Origin: Burkholderia cenocepacia
Lineage (GTDB): Bacteria > Pseudomonadota > Gammaproteobacteria > Burkholderiales > Burkholderiaceae
Direction: 5' to 3'
Assembly (NCBI RefSeq): GCF_900446215.1
Contig: NZ_UAQZ01000014.1
Location: forward strand, 558,001-622,000
Length of the DNA stretch: 64,000 nt
This document shows positions 16,336 through 25,350 of the stretch, piece after piece. How positions within the stretch are numbered: the first letter of the stretch is position 1; every line of letters starts with the position of its first letter. The translations under genes and the position numbers were made by a program. The notes below the pieces were generated by a model. It had not been told where the DNA came from, ran no database searches, and worked only from the letters and a program-made list of their open reading frames with translations.

Positions 16336-19218
16336 CTATCTTGAATTCTGGATTTCCTCAAGAATTTCTCGTAGCTTACCAGTAGAAGTCATGCTGGCCT
16401 TATTGGCTGCACCTTCATTTTGAAAGTATGTCAAAGTTCCATCTGACAGGAGTTTCTCTTTTGTCCCATCTGGGTGTTTAATTACCTTGTTCGTCGGATA
16501 TCCTTTGGGGACAGCGATTGACGCCCACTCTTGGGATGCGGAAAACACGGCATCGTCGATAGTTCCTTTCCCATGTTTTACAAATGCAGACAGTCGACCG
16601 CCGCCAGCCTTGTTAAACAGATAGTCGCGAAACATCCGCTCCTGCATATCGGCATCGTACTTTTCATTTCCACTCAAAGATAGGCTCGCTTTTCCGGCAC
16701 TAAGTGTAGGGAAGATGGTTTGGTATTTCCCGGTGGCAAACAATCGATTTGGGTTGGTCCCTGGTAGAGGTTCAGTCGCAAGAATCTCGTTGATGGTCTT
16801 ACCTGTAACGGGGCCACCGGGTCCCCCGTGTATATAGGAATGACCGACGTGGCCACCCGGAACATCTTTTGTACCCGTGTTATAGGCGTCATATCCGCCT
16901 TCGCCACTCGCAATAATATCGCCGATCTTCTTTATCAGTTCATCCAATGCGGTGCTGCTACTTACTTTGAAATTTCCGATAATTCCAACCGGATGGAAAT
17001 GCCATGGATTCGGTTCCTTAGGGAAACCTTCTACGCTGGTGACTTGCTCCCACCACTGCAATTTTCCGATCCGTTCGATCTCAGTTTTCCACAGCCACAG
17101 TAGCTTCTTCATCAACGGCGACAATGCTTCCCACTTACCCAGGCCACCGCCCCATTCGCTTTCACACCGCACGACGAGGTGGGAGAGGGCTTCAGCTATC
17201 CACGGCGTTTCCTGCGCGTGCTTCAACTCCTGCGCTGTCACCTTTCCGTCGTGATTCGTGTCAATCGCCTTCTCGAGCTTTGTGATGAGCGGGCTCGCAT
17301 TGACCGTTGCGGCGCTCGCCTCGAATTCGGTTTTGCTTTCATCGGCCAGAAATTGTTCGGCGACATGGATGTACCGCTTGAGCATGTCGACCGGCATGAT
17401 GCTGCTGTTGTCGACCAGTTCGAAGCCCGGCCAGTCCCACGGCCCGCACATTCGCACGAGCGGATGGTCCTGCTCGCACACCCATCCGTTGCGGGTACTA
17501 CCGTCCTTGGTACCGATCTCCACGTAATACCAGTGACGCCCCTTGTCATCTTTCGCGATGCTCCCCGGACCGTTCTTCTCCAAGTCGACGCTCCGGAACA
17601 CGTCACGGAAATCCGCGCCTGGCCCCTTGGCGTTGGAGAAGCTCAGCGGGAAATCCTTCCAGCCCGGCGCGATCGCGGTGGTGGTCGTGTTGGCGAGGCT
17701 GCTGTCCACCCAAACGGGCGCACCGGCGTCGTTGAATACCGGCTTCGTGTGTCGGCCACCATGTACTGGTGCGGCTGTTTTCGGTTGCACCTTGACCCAT
17801 TTGCCCTTTGCGTCGGCGGCGAAAGGTACAAGTTTGGTACCGGGCTGCAGTTTCTGGTCCGGTTCTGGGAGGTCGGTTACGAGCCGCGCACCCGGCGAGA
17901 TTTCTAGGAATGCTTTGGATGCAGGTAACTGCTTTGCCCGCTCGCGGCTCTTCTGGATGAATGCTTCGAGTTCGGGGCCTGCGAACACTTCCAGGTGCAG
18001 CAGTGGCCGGGTTGGCTTCGCTGGCAATAGCTTCGCGTCCGGGTAGCGCAGATAGTGGCCGAACTGGCCGATGACGTCGCCAGCCTTCACCGCATAAGGC
18101 TGCTTTAGCACGACGACTGTATCCAGCGGTTTCGGATCGACGATCGGATCAAGTTCTCCGAGGAAGACGTACCCGTATGGCGCGTGCGGCGATACGGACT
18201 GACCGACAACGGCCGCAGCCGGAGTGCCGGACTTGATCGCCTTGATTTTCGCCCAGCCGGGGTTCGCTTTTGTTTGGTCGTCCGTGTCCGAGACGGTCAA
18301 CTCCGTACCTTGCGGCAAGATACCGAGGATTTTGCTCTTGCCGTTCGGCAGCTCACGGATGCGGAGGCCCGTGACCGGGGGCGGGAGCGGTGTCGTGTCT
18401 TTCGTGTCTTCTTCCGGTTCTGGCACCTTCTTGAAATCGCTCTGGATGAACTCTCCGAGTACATCGCGATTGATCGTGTCACGCAATGATGGCACGGGCA
18501 CCTTTGGCAGCGGGACCTCTTGCTTGTCTTTCGCCTTGTCGCCGACCCGATAGTAACGATCGCCTTCCCAATACGGCATTGGCCCCATGTTCAGCTTGAA
18601 GCGGTCGACCTGAGCGACTCTCGCCTGTTCTGCCGCCGACTGGTAGCTATTGTGGTCCATCGTGTGCATGTACAGGCTGAAGAACGTGAGCGTTTCGTTC
18701 TTGCCGGGTGGTGTAGTGCTCGACGTTGGAGCTGGCGTCGCCGTTGCTGGCGCTGTGGATGACGTTGCCGGTTGGGTTGCAGCATTCTTGGCTGGCTCCG
18801 GCTTTGCGGGCGGAGGAAGTTTCAGCCGATGGCGGATGAGCACGAAGCCCGTCGAATACAACGCGTGGCGGCCGTCTTGGTAGTCCTGTTCCGGATACTT
18901 GCTGTCGAGCCGGTACGCGACGACTTCCCCGTCGGCGATTGCGCGGATGCCGTCGCCTTGCTTCAACTGCGCAGCCGTGTTCTGGTCGAAGTGGATGCCG
19001 CCATGCCACATGCCATTCGCACCCAGTGGATAGAACCCATCTTCGGCGGATGCCAGCGCCTTCATATAGGTCATCGGGTTGGCCGGGTCATCTTTGCCGA
19101 CCGGTGAGAACGGAAAGGCCCAGTTTAGCGCCGTGTACGGTGCTGTCGCAGGTGCACTCGGGGCGGTCGCAGGCTTGGCCGGCGCGGCTGGCTTCGTGGT
19201 AGGGTGGCTATTGCTCAT
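16336..19218 (-). CDS. Large VgrG-linked T6SS effector: M23-like region, SH3-like repeats, EF-hand, lysozyme-like C-terminus
   Basis: 960 residues. After an Ala/Pro/Thr-rich tail (to about 27) comes an M23 peptidase-like region: NGMWHGGIHFDQNTAAQL and GDGIRAIADGEVVAYR near residues 65-100. It is split by a low-complexity Pro/Ala/Thr insert (about 140-170) and resumes with FFSLYMHTMDHN. Two SH3-like segments follow (VTGLRIRELPNGKSKILGIL; ISPGARLVTDLPEPDQKL). Then comes an EF-hand loop, DTNHDGKVTAQEL (about 660-672), and a Trp-rich region. The C-terminus is lysozyme-like: ASGEGGYDAYNTG, with a likely catalytic Glu, and NRLFATGKYQTIFPTL. It starts 60 bp after vgrG and precedes a secreted partner gene. 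I infer a peptidoglycan-degrading effector, perhaps with two activities. Confidence 0.8.
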   Translation of the reverse strand: MSNSHPTTKPAAPAKPATAPSAPATAPYTALNWAFPFSPVGKDDPANPMTYMKALASAEDGFYPLGANGMWHGGIHFDQNTAAQLKQGDGIRAIADGEVVAYRLDSKYPEQDYQDGRHALYSTGFVLIRHRLKLPPPAKPEPAKNAATQPATSSTAPATATPAPTSSTTPPGKNETLTFFSLYMHTMDHNSYQSAAEQARVAQVDRFKLNMGPMPYWEGDRYYRVGDKAKDKQEVPLPKVPVPSLRDTINRDVLGEFIQSDFKKVPEPEEDTKDTTPLPPPVTGLRIRELPNGKSKILGILPQGTELTVSDTDDQTKANPGWAKIKAIKSGTPAAAVVGQSVSPHAPYGYVFLGELDPIVDPKPLDTVVVLKQPYAVKAGDVIGQFGHYLRYPDAKLLPAKPTRPLLHLEVFAGPELEAFIQKSRERAKQLPASKAFLEISPGARLVTDLPEPDQKLQPGTKLVPFAADAKGKWVKVQPKTAAPVHGGRHTKPVFNDAGAPVWVDSSLANTTTTAIAPGWKDFPLSFSNAKGPGADFRDVFRSVDLEKNGPGSIAKDDKGRHWYYVEIGTKDGSTRNGWVCEQDHPLVRMCGPWDWPGFELVDNSSIMPVDMLKRYIHVAEQFLADESKTEFEASAATVNASPLITKLEKAIDTNHDGKVTAQELKHAQETPWIAEALSHLVVRCESEWGGGLGKWEALSPLMKKLLWLWKTEIERIGKLQWWEQVTSVEGFPKEPNPWHFHPVGIIGNFKVSSSTALDELIKKIGDIIASGEGGYDAYNTGTKDVPGGHVGHSYIHGGPGGPVTGKTINEILATEPLPGTNPNRLFATGKYQTIFPTLSAGKASLSLSGNEKYDADMQERMFRDYLFNKAGGGRLSAFVKHGKGTIDDAVFSASQEWASIAVPKGYPTNKVIKHPDGTKEKLLSDGTLTYFQNEGAANKASMTSTGKLREILEEIQNSR

Positions 19219-19278
19219 GTTTCTCGGAATCTCTCGTTTCTCGTTTTTCTTGCTGCTCAGATGCTGTCCGGCTTGGCA

Positions 19279-21786
19279 TCAGCCGGAGAAAAGCGAGCCG
19301 CGGCCGCCGTCGGTCGATACCGGCGTCGCCTTCAATGGATCGCGAATCGTCCCGCTCGCACCACTTGGCTTGTCCCAACTCCCGCATTTTTCCAGAATCT
19401 GTCCGGTCGTCACGTTTTCGATCAGACCGCCCTTGATGCTGATGTATGAGCCGCCCGCGCCGATCCACACTTCCTTCGCGGCCGTCAGAATCAGGCGTCC
19501 GTCCGCGCTTTCGATCTTCACATCCTGCAGCCCTACCAGCGAGGCCGAGCCGCTTTGCGCCTGAATGTCTACCGATCCCTTTGCCGCAAAAATCTTGATG
19601 CCGAGGTTTTGCGCGAACAGGCTGATCTTGTCGAGCACACTGACCAGTAACGCCTTACCGGCGGCCAAGTTGACGTTCTTGCCTGCAACGACGTTCGCGT
19701 GCTGGTTCGCCGTGACATGCACCGACTGCTGCGTCGACGCGGCGATGCCTTCAGGGCTCGACAGCAGCATCACCGGCTTCGCAAAACCGTTCGCATTGCC
19801 CGTGCCGCCGCCCGCTGTACGGCCGCCGCTGGCAGAACCGGCGACAGTGCGCTGCGTTGCGTCGGTGAACGACTTCAGCGCGGCCTGACCGTCCTGGAGG
19901 CTTTCGGCGCGGTTCGTTTCACTCGCCTTCGACACGGTCTCGAGCACGGCTTCCGCGCCGGCAAGCGGATCGGTGGCGGCCGTTACGTTCAGTGGCTGGG
20001 CAGTGGCTGGCTGCGTCGATACATAGAGCCCCTGCTCGGCGCGTACCGCGCCGTACGCGCCAGACTTCAAGTCGAATCCGTTGCCGAGGAACGAGCCGCG
20101 CGTGTTATCGGATTGCTCGATCAGGTAGCCCAAATGCAGGTGAGAACTGTAGCTCGACGAGTAGAGGTGGACCCGGTTCTGACCGGTAGCGTCGTCCATG
20201 ACAAGCTGGTTGAAGCCATCACCGCCGTATTCGCGAGAACGGAAGCCGGACAGCAGGCCGTGCGTGTGCCACACCGGCATCGTTACGCCGCCGTGCAGTC
20301 GCGAGATGATTACCGGCCGGTCGCAGTCGCCATTGACGAACCCGAGGAGCACCTGATCATCTTTGCGTAACGGGAAGTAGCCGCCGCGCTTCGAGCCTGC
20401 GTCCGGCATCGCTGCACGAATCCACGATGTGGACTTCGTATTGCGATCCTTTCGACTGTTCGACGTCCGGACCCGCACACGATTGCCGTCGTCCGTGTGG
20501 ATTTCCTCGTCGCTGTCCGTCACGACGATCGCCGTCTGCAAGTGCATCTCGGGCTTCTCGTGCTCGAACGGGCTGCGGAATGGCGTCTTGCGGCGTTGCG
20601 CTTCGATCTCGACGTGAAAAAATCCGATACCGCCATCGCGATGGCTCACGGTCGTACCGACCCCGGTCGCGTGGACCTGCTCGATCTCGCTGCGCAGGCT
20701 GCGCGGGAATCGTGTGAGGGCGTCCATGCCGGGCAAGTTATTCTGGATCAACCAGTCGCTCGCGATGATTGACAGTTCGCGCTCCTCCTCCGGCAACGCA
20801 TCGAAGAGGGGATGTCCCGACACCTTGAACCAGTAGCCGGGCAATGCATAGCGGGGACTGCCGATCGCGAAATAGCGCTTTGCTCGCGAAGCCCATTCCT
20901 CGGTGCGGATGCGGGCCTGTTGTTGTCCAGCATCAGACTCGGCCCATGTCTGCGAGCCGGTATAGAGATACTCTTCGCCTTGACCGGGTAACTCATCCAG
21001 GTCAGCCGCTGGCGTGCTGGTCTGTTTGTCGAGGTCTGGCCGCTTGTAGTCAACGGTGCCGAGCGTCAGCGTCGCACTTTGGGCGTCCTGCTGTTCGCTC
21101 AACTGGGTAAGTCCGTCGAAATCCTCGTCGGTACCCGCGTGGCTGAACTTCATCTCCGAATTCGGCAGCGACGGCCCAAAGTAGAGGTCGTCCATCATGA
21201 CGACCTTGTGCGACTTGCCATCCTTCGCGAAATCGAAGCGCGGGAACACACCGACTTCCTCGAGGCTGCGGTGCACGAAATTCCAGTCGGTTTCCCACTG
21301 CACGCGGTGCGAATACGAGCGCATCGCCGTGCGCAGCTCCTGTCCATAATTGCCGGAGGCCTGTGGATGCTTGTCGAATACGTCGGTGAGAATCTGCCAG
21401 CCGCTGGCTTCCTGCCAATCGCGGCGATCGCTGCTGAGCTTGAGGAAGCTTAACCACGAAGCGAAATGGAGCTGAAAGTACGACAAAGTGCCATCGTTTC
21501 CTAGGCGGCGAGCCTGTTGCACGTAGCCATGGATTGGCAGATAGCCGCCGTCCGTCTGGCGGATCCAGAGCGTGACGGGCTGCAGCATCAGGGCGCTGAG
21601 CTTGATCTTGTCGCCGACGACCGATGAGGCATCGACAGTCACCTCGAAATTGCGCCCGAGCCGCGCTTTAATCTTGACGTACAGTGGCGTGAGCCAGTTG
21701 TCGCCGAGCGGAGTGTCAAGTTTGACGATACGATCGAACTGCGCGTAACCGCCGCGCAGCACCTTATCCAGCATGTCCGATGCCAT
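19279..21786 (-). CDS. vgrG: T6SS spike protein VgrG
   Basis: 835 residues. The N-terminal gp27-like part contains LGRNFEVTVDASSVVGDKIKL and IHGYVQQARRLGNDGTLSYF. The central gp5-like OB-fold region has AIVVTDSDEEIHTDDGNRVRV and ISRLHGGVTMPVWHTHGLLSGFRSREYGG, followed by FNQLVMDDATGQNRVHLYSSS. The C-terminal extension has DUF2345-type beta repeats (VVAGKNVNLAAGKALLVSVL, VDIQAQSGSASLVGLQDVKIES). It pierces the target envelope and carries the effector encoded next. No T6SS core genes are in the window, so this is an orphan vgrG island that must use an apparatus encoded elsewhere. A second in-frame ATG lies four codons in. Confidence 0.95.
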   Translation of the reverse strand: MASDMLDKVLRGGYAQFDRIVKLDTPLGDNWLTPLYVKIKARLGRNFEVTVDASSVVGDKIKLSALMLQPVTLWIRQTDGGYLPIHGYVQQARRLGNDGTLSYFQLHFASWLSFLKLSSDRRDWQEASGWQILTDVFDKHPQASGNYGQELRTAMRSYSHRVQWETDWNFVHRSLEEVGVFPRFDFAKDGKSHKVVMMDDLYFGPSLPNSEMKFSHAGTDEDFDGLTQLSEQQDAQSATLTLGTVDYKRPDLDKQTSTPAADLDELPGQGEEYLYTGSQTWAESDAGQQQARIRTEEWASRAKRYFAIGSPRYALPGYWFKVSGHPLFDALPEEERELSIIASDWLIQNNLPGMDALTRFPRSLRSEIEQVHATGVGTTVSHRDGGIGFFHVEIEAQRRKTPFRSPFEHEKPEMHLQTAIVVTDSDEEIHTDDGNRVRVRTSNSRKDRNTKSTSWIRAAMPDAGSKRGGYFPLRKDDQVLLGFVNGDCDRPVIISRLHGGVTMPVWHTHGLLSGFRSREYGGDGFNQLVMDDATGQNRVHLYSSSYSSHLHLGYLIEQSDNTRGSFLGNGFDLKSGAYGAVRAEQGLYVSTQPATAQPLNVTAATDPLAGAEAVLETVSKASETNRAESLQDGQAALKSFTDATQRTVAGSASGGRTAGGGTGNANGFAKPVMLLSSPEGIAASTQQSVHVTANQHANVVAGKNVNLAAGKALLVSVLDKISLFAQNLGIKIFAAKGSVDIQAQSGSASLVGLQDVKIESADGRLILTAAKEVWIGAGGSYISIKGGLIENVTTGQILEKCGSWDKPSGASGTIRDPLKATPVSTDGGRGSLFSG

Positions 21787-22324
21787 GCAACAACCCCGTT
21801 TAGGGAAACACGTCTATTGCTCTCAGACAATTCGACGATAATGTTAATGTAAAATTCCGGAAAGCAAACAGAAATAAAATACCGATTCGATTTCGTTATT
21901 AGAGCATAGCAAAGGTTAGTGGAAAACGCGCTCGCTCGTCGCCTTATAAAGGCACTGCTTTCAGAAAACTAACGAAGATTAACTTCGTGAGCCGGTACTT
22001 CCCTCCAAAGCCAGACAGTCACATGCCAACGCGCTCGACGAATCTATCCGTCGTAATATAACGTCGAGCAGTCGCTGCGTCCGGCTTCGCTTTCACGAAG
22101 CTATCGGCCATTCCGTTACTTTGTGCGGCCATCAAGCGATGAATCCCCGATGCCATGTATCTACGCGAGCATCCGGTTCAAGAACGAACTCGTGCGCCCC
22201 CTGGTTCTACCGCTGCGGTCGATTCTAAAAAGATTCATCCATATATCACTTTCCCGAGCACGGCCCACGATGGCCGCTCCGCCGCTGCACTCCCGCATCG
22301 GTGCACTTCGCTCAGGAACTCTCC
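21787..22324. other. Intergenic region upstream of vgrG, AT-rich, no gene seen
   Basis: About 540 bp between the divergent vgrG gene and the small membrane-protein gene. The part next to vgrG (21830-21960) is clearly more AT-rich than its surroundings and is the probable promoter region for the vgrG-effector-immunity-PAAR transcript. I find no convincing promoter hexamers, hairpin or ORF. Confidence 0.5.
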
Positions 22325-22780
22325 ATGCATCCCACTCTTGCCTTCGCGATTGGTAATGTCGTTGCCGTTATTCTTGTATGTACTGGCGTCGCTCTGTTTT
22401 TCAGACGGCGCGCTACTCCAGCTCCCACCTCAGAGTCGCCTACACCTACTGCCGTTACCTCTTCCGTTCAGTACGAGCTTTTCGATCCAACTATCGATGA
22501 ATGGGGGGCCCAAGCCCCCTACCCCGATCACGCACTACATGCAGTCAGACATACGACGCCGACGTCCTCCAGGACATCAGACTATCCGACTCGCCGTTCG
22601 CCCGATCCGTTTCTCGACGATGGCGAGCCGGTCGAAACCGAATCGTGTCGACGCCGTTTTGAATTGCCAGCACGCGCCGAACCGCTCGACTTTCCATCAG
22701 CGTTGTCAACCGAGCCGCGTCCATCACCAACAACTGTTGCCGAACCGGATCACTTCTCGTACGCGCCATCGTGGGCGTCG
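22325..22780 (+). pseudogene. Single-pass membrane protein, 3' end cut off by IS66-C
   Basis: From the ATG at 22325 the product begins MHPTLAFAIGNVVAVILVCT with one transmembrane helix (about residues 5-25), followed by RRRA and a Pro/Ser/Thr-rich, probably disordered soluble tail. The IS66 element starts at 22781 inside the frame, so the last residues before the stop at 22819 are IS-encoded and the true C-terminus is lost. It is divergent from vgrG. No family is recognised. Confidence 0.5.
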
Positions 22781-22815
22781 GTAAGCGGCCAGCCAACCCA
22801 TCTTGACGAGCGAGT

Positions 22816-24369
22816 TTAGGCGGCGGCCGAGAGTGGCTGCCAGCGATGCGGCAGCAGCGCGTCGATGTCGTTGGCCTTGTGGGTCGGCAAGCGCGTCAGC
22901 ACGTCCTTCAGATAGGCGAGAGGCTCGAGCCCGTTCAGTTGTGCCGAGCGGATCAAGCTCATGATGGCGGCCGCGCGCTGACCCGCACGCAGTGATCCGG
23001 CGAACAACCAATTGGACCGCCCGACTGCCCACGGACGGATCTGGTTTTCGACCCAGTTGTTGTCGATCGGCACATTCCCGTCATCGAGATAGCGCGTGAG
23101 TGCATCCCATCGTTTCAGGCTGTAGTCCAGCGCCTTCGCAATCGCCGAGCCCTCCACAACGAGTTTGCGCTGCGCCATCAGCCATTCATAGAGGGCGTCG
23201 CACACCGGCTTGGCCCGACGCTGTCTAAGCCGCTGCCGTTCGTCGGCATCCAGTGCTGCGGCTTCGCGTTCGATGTCGTAGAGCGCGGTAAAGAACGGCA
23301 GGGCCTGCCCCGCAACCTGGCTGCTGTGGTTGGCGTGCAATTCAAAGAACTTGCGTCGGGCATGGGCCGCGCATCCGATCTCGGTGATGCCGTGCTGGAA
23401 CGAGGCTTTGTACCCGCTGTAGTCGTCGCATACCAGCTTGCCGTGCCAGCCCTTCAGGAACGTGCGAGCGTGCGCACCGGCGCGGCTCTCGGCGAAGTCG
23501 TAGACCACCGCGCGCAGTTCGCTGAACTGAGTCGACGTATACGCCCACAGGTATGCCCGGTGCGTTTTACCCTTGCCGGGACTGAGCATTTGCACCGGCG
23601 TCTCGTCGGCGTGCAACACCGCCTGTTGCCGGATGGCCTGGCCGAGTGCGTCGACCAACGGCTGCAACTGCACGCCACACCGGCCCACCCAGGCACCCAG
23701 CGTGGATCTCGGGATGGCCAGTCCCGCACGACCAAAGATCTGTTCCTGGCGATACAGGGGCAAGTGGTCGCCGTACTTAGCGACCAGTACCTGCGCGAGC
23801 AACCCGGCGGTGGGCATGCCCTTGTCGATCACATGCGGTGGAACCGGCGCCTGGATCAGCGTCTCGCACGCCTTGCACACCCACTTGCCGCGGATGTGCC
23901 GTTCCACCGTAAACACGCCCGGCGTGTAGTCCAGCTTCTCGCTCACGTCCTCGCCGATCCGTATGCGTTCGCAACCGCACTGGCACGTTGTGCTGTCCGG
24001 TTCGTGATGGACGTCGGTGCGTGGCAGTTGCGGCGGCAGCAGTGCCCGTTTCGGTTGCTCGCGTTGCCGTTCAGCTCGCGTCGGCTCGAGTTGCTCGAGT
24101 TCCATCTCGATGGCAACCAAGTCGCCATCGATGGCCTCGTCGAGCAGGTTCATCTGCTCGCTGTTGAGCTGTTCGCTGCGCCGGCCGAACTGCTGGCGCT
24201 TGAGGATCGAGACCTCATGGGTGAGTTGATCGATACGGGTCTGCCGGAAGCGTAGCTCCCTGTCTCGTTCACTCGCTTCCCGCTCCTTCTCCTTGACCTC
24301 GGCAATCAGTTGCGCGGCAAGGGCGCGCAACTGTTCCGGGTTGAGTGCGTCGAGGTCGGCGGGGTTCAT
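22816..24369 (-). CDS. tnpC: IS66-family transposase TnpC
   Basis: 517 residues: an N-terminal coiled coil ending LKRQQFGRRSEQLNSEQMNL, a zinc-binding CQCGCERI segment, a catalytic-core entry VLHADETPVQMLSPGKGKTH, CAAHARRKFFELH, and a C-terminal IDNNWVENQIRPWAVGRSNW followed by LFAGSLRAGQRAAAIMSLI. It belongs to a different IS66 subgroup from the copy at 9952-11523. Confidence 0.95.
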   Translation of the reverse strand: MNPADLDALNPEQLRALAAQLIAEVKEKEREASERDRELRFRQTRIDQLTHEVSILKRQQFGRRSEQLNSEQMNLLDEAIDGDLVAIEMELEQLEPTRAERQREQPKRALLPPQLPRTDVHHEPDSTTCQCGCERIRIGEDVSEKLDYTPGVFTVERHIRGKWVCKACETLIQAPVPPHVIDKGMPTAGLLAQVLVAKYGDHLPLYRQEQIFGRAGLAIPRSTLGAWVGRCGVQLQPLVDALGQAIRQQAVLHADETPVQMLSPGKGKTHRAYLWAYTSTQFSELRAVVYDFAESRAGAHARTFLKGWHGKLVCDDYSGYKASFQHGITEIGCAAHARRKFFELHANHSSQVAGQALPFFTALYDIEREAAALDADERQRLRQRRAKPVCDALYEWLMAQRKLVVEGSAIAKALDYSLKRWDALTRYLDDGNVPIDNNWVENQIRPWAVGRSNWLFAGSLRAGQRAAAIMSLIRSAQLNGLEPLAYLKDVLTRLPTHKANDIDALLPHRWQPLSAAA

Positions 24370-24432
24370 GCGGGTCAGTCTGCCAGAACCCTGCCGACGG
24401 AGGAAGCGTGACTGTTTACCTCCCCGCCGGAT

Positions 24433-24771
24433 TTAGACGACACGGATCACGCCATCCTCGCCGATGCGTTGCCAGGGCAAGCCCAGCACCAGGCCGGCCA
24501 GTTGTTCGTGCGTCAAGACACGCTGCTTCGGTTCGCTGCCGATGTGCGGCCACGCGAACTGCCCTTGATTCAGGCGTCGCGCGGCCAGCCAGATGCCGAT
24601 CCCGTCGTGAATCAGGACCTTCATGCGGGTGGCGCGCCGATTGGCGAACAGATAGGCATGGTGTGGGTGCGCGGCGCCGAACACCTTGACCACACGTGCC
24701 AGGGCCGTGTCGAAACCGGCCCGCATGTCCAGTGGATCGACCGCCAGCCAGATCTCGTCGACACGAATCAC
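24433..24771 (-). CDS. tnpB: IS66 accessory protein TnpB
   Basis: 112 residues from a GTG at 24771, which overlaps the tnpA stop as GTGA. The TnpB pattern is clear: IRVDEIWLAVDPLDMRAGFD, then HPHHAYLFANRRATRMKVLI, HDGIGIWLAARRLNQGQF and a C-terminal LTHEQLAGLVLGLPWQRIG. A longer reading from an ATG at 24825 would overlap tnpA by more than 50 bp and is less likely. Confidence 0.9.
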   Translation of the reverse strand: MIRVDEIWLAVDPLDMRAGFDTALARVVKVFGAAHPHHAYLFANRRATRMKVLIHDGIGIWLAARRLNQGQFAWPHIGSEPKQRVLTHEQLAGLVLGLPWQRIGEDGVIRVV

Positions 24772-25151
24772 CGCAGCCACTCGCGCAGCCAGACGGCACA
24801 CTGGGTTGCCTCGGATACCGGCCAACTCACCGTGATCGACTGATCTCCTCGGCGAATCTCAATGCGGATCTCCGGCGAATGCGGACTCGGCGCTCCCAAT
24901 GCCACCGGCACAAAGGCTGGCAGCGACGGTGGCGTGGCCGGCGGACGGCCCAGCGGTCTCTTGGGAAGTCGGCCTTCCGCCTGATCGATCCAGCGCCGCA
25001 GCAGATTCGCGTTGAGCCTGTGTTCCAGAGCGACCGCCGCAACCGATACGCCGATTCCCTGGCAGGCCGCTACCACCTGCGCCTTGAACTCCTCACTATA
25101 GCGTTGCCGACGACGACGCTCCGGGAGTGATTCCGATTCGATAGTGTTCAC
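24768..25151 (-). CDS. tnpA: IS66 accessory protein TnpA
   Basis: 127 residues: RRRRQRYSEEFKAQVVAACQ, then GIGVSVAAVALEHRLNANLLRRW as the helix-turn-helix, and a C-terminal IEIRRGDQSITVSWPVSEAT followed by QCAVWLREWL. It is the first gene of the element and overlaps tnpB by 4 bp. Confidence 0.88.
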   Translation of the reverse strand: MNTIESESLPERRRRQRYSEEFKAQVVAACQGIGVSVAAVALEHRLNANLLRRWIDQAEGRLPKRPLGRPPATPPSLPAFVPVALGAPSPHSPEIRIEIRRGDQSITVSWPVSEATQCAVWLREWLR

Positions 25152-25230
25152 GTGTCCGCTTATTCGTTAAGTGGACACGATACTCCCAAGCGCCTCGGCC
25201 AAACTCAAGACGGGTTGGCTGGCCGCTTAC

Positions 25231-25350
25231 ACACGAACGCCATACTCCATGGCCGGGTTCTCGGTACGCCACCGCCGCGATCAGCACTCCCTGGTCGACC
25301 GCACAATCGATGTGGTAGCCACGCTGCTCATATCGAAACGTCATTACCAT
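25231..25350 (-). pseudogene. 5' fragment of a small hypothetical gene cut by IS66-C
   Basis: From the ATG at 25350 (or 25344) about 40 residues remain: MTFRYEQRGYHIDCAVDQG, then VLIAAVAYREPGHG, before the IS66-C right end at 25230. The codon use is coding-like. The rest of the gene is not found on the other side of the element, so it was lost or moved. No family is recognised. Confidence 0.4.

Larger units (their letters stand above)
22781..25230 (-). mobile_element. IS66-family element (IS66-C), intact genes, no target duplication
   Basis: A 2450-bp element. The left end is GTAAGCGGCCAGCCAACCC and the right end reversed is the same 19 bases, followed by (A/G)TCTTGA on both sides. The flanking 8 bp differ (GGGCGTCG on the left, ACACGAAC on the right), so the normal 8-bp duplication is missing. 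It carries tnpA, tnpB and tnpC on the minus strand, and its ends cut two unrelated ORFs. Confidence 0.93.
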
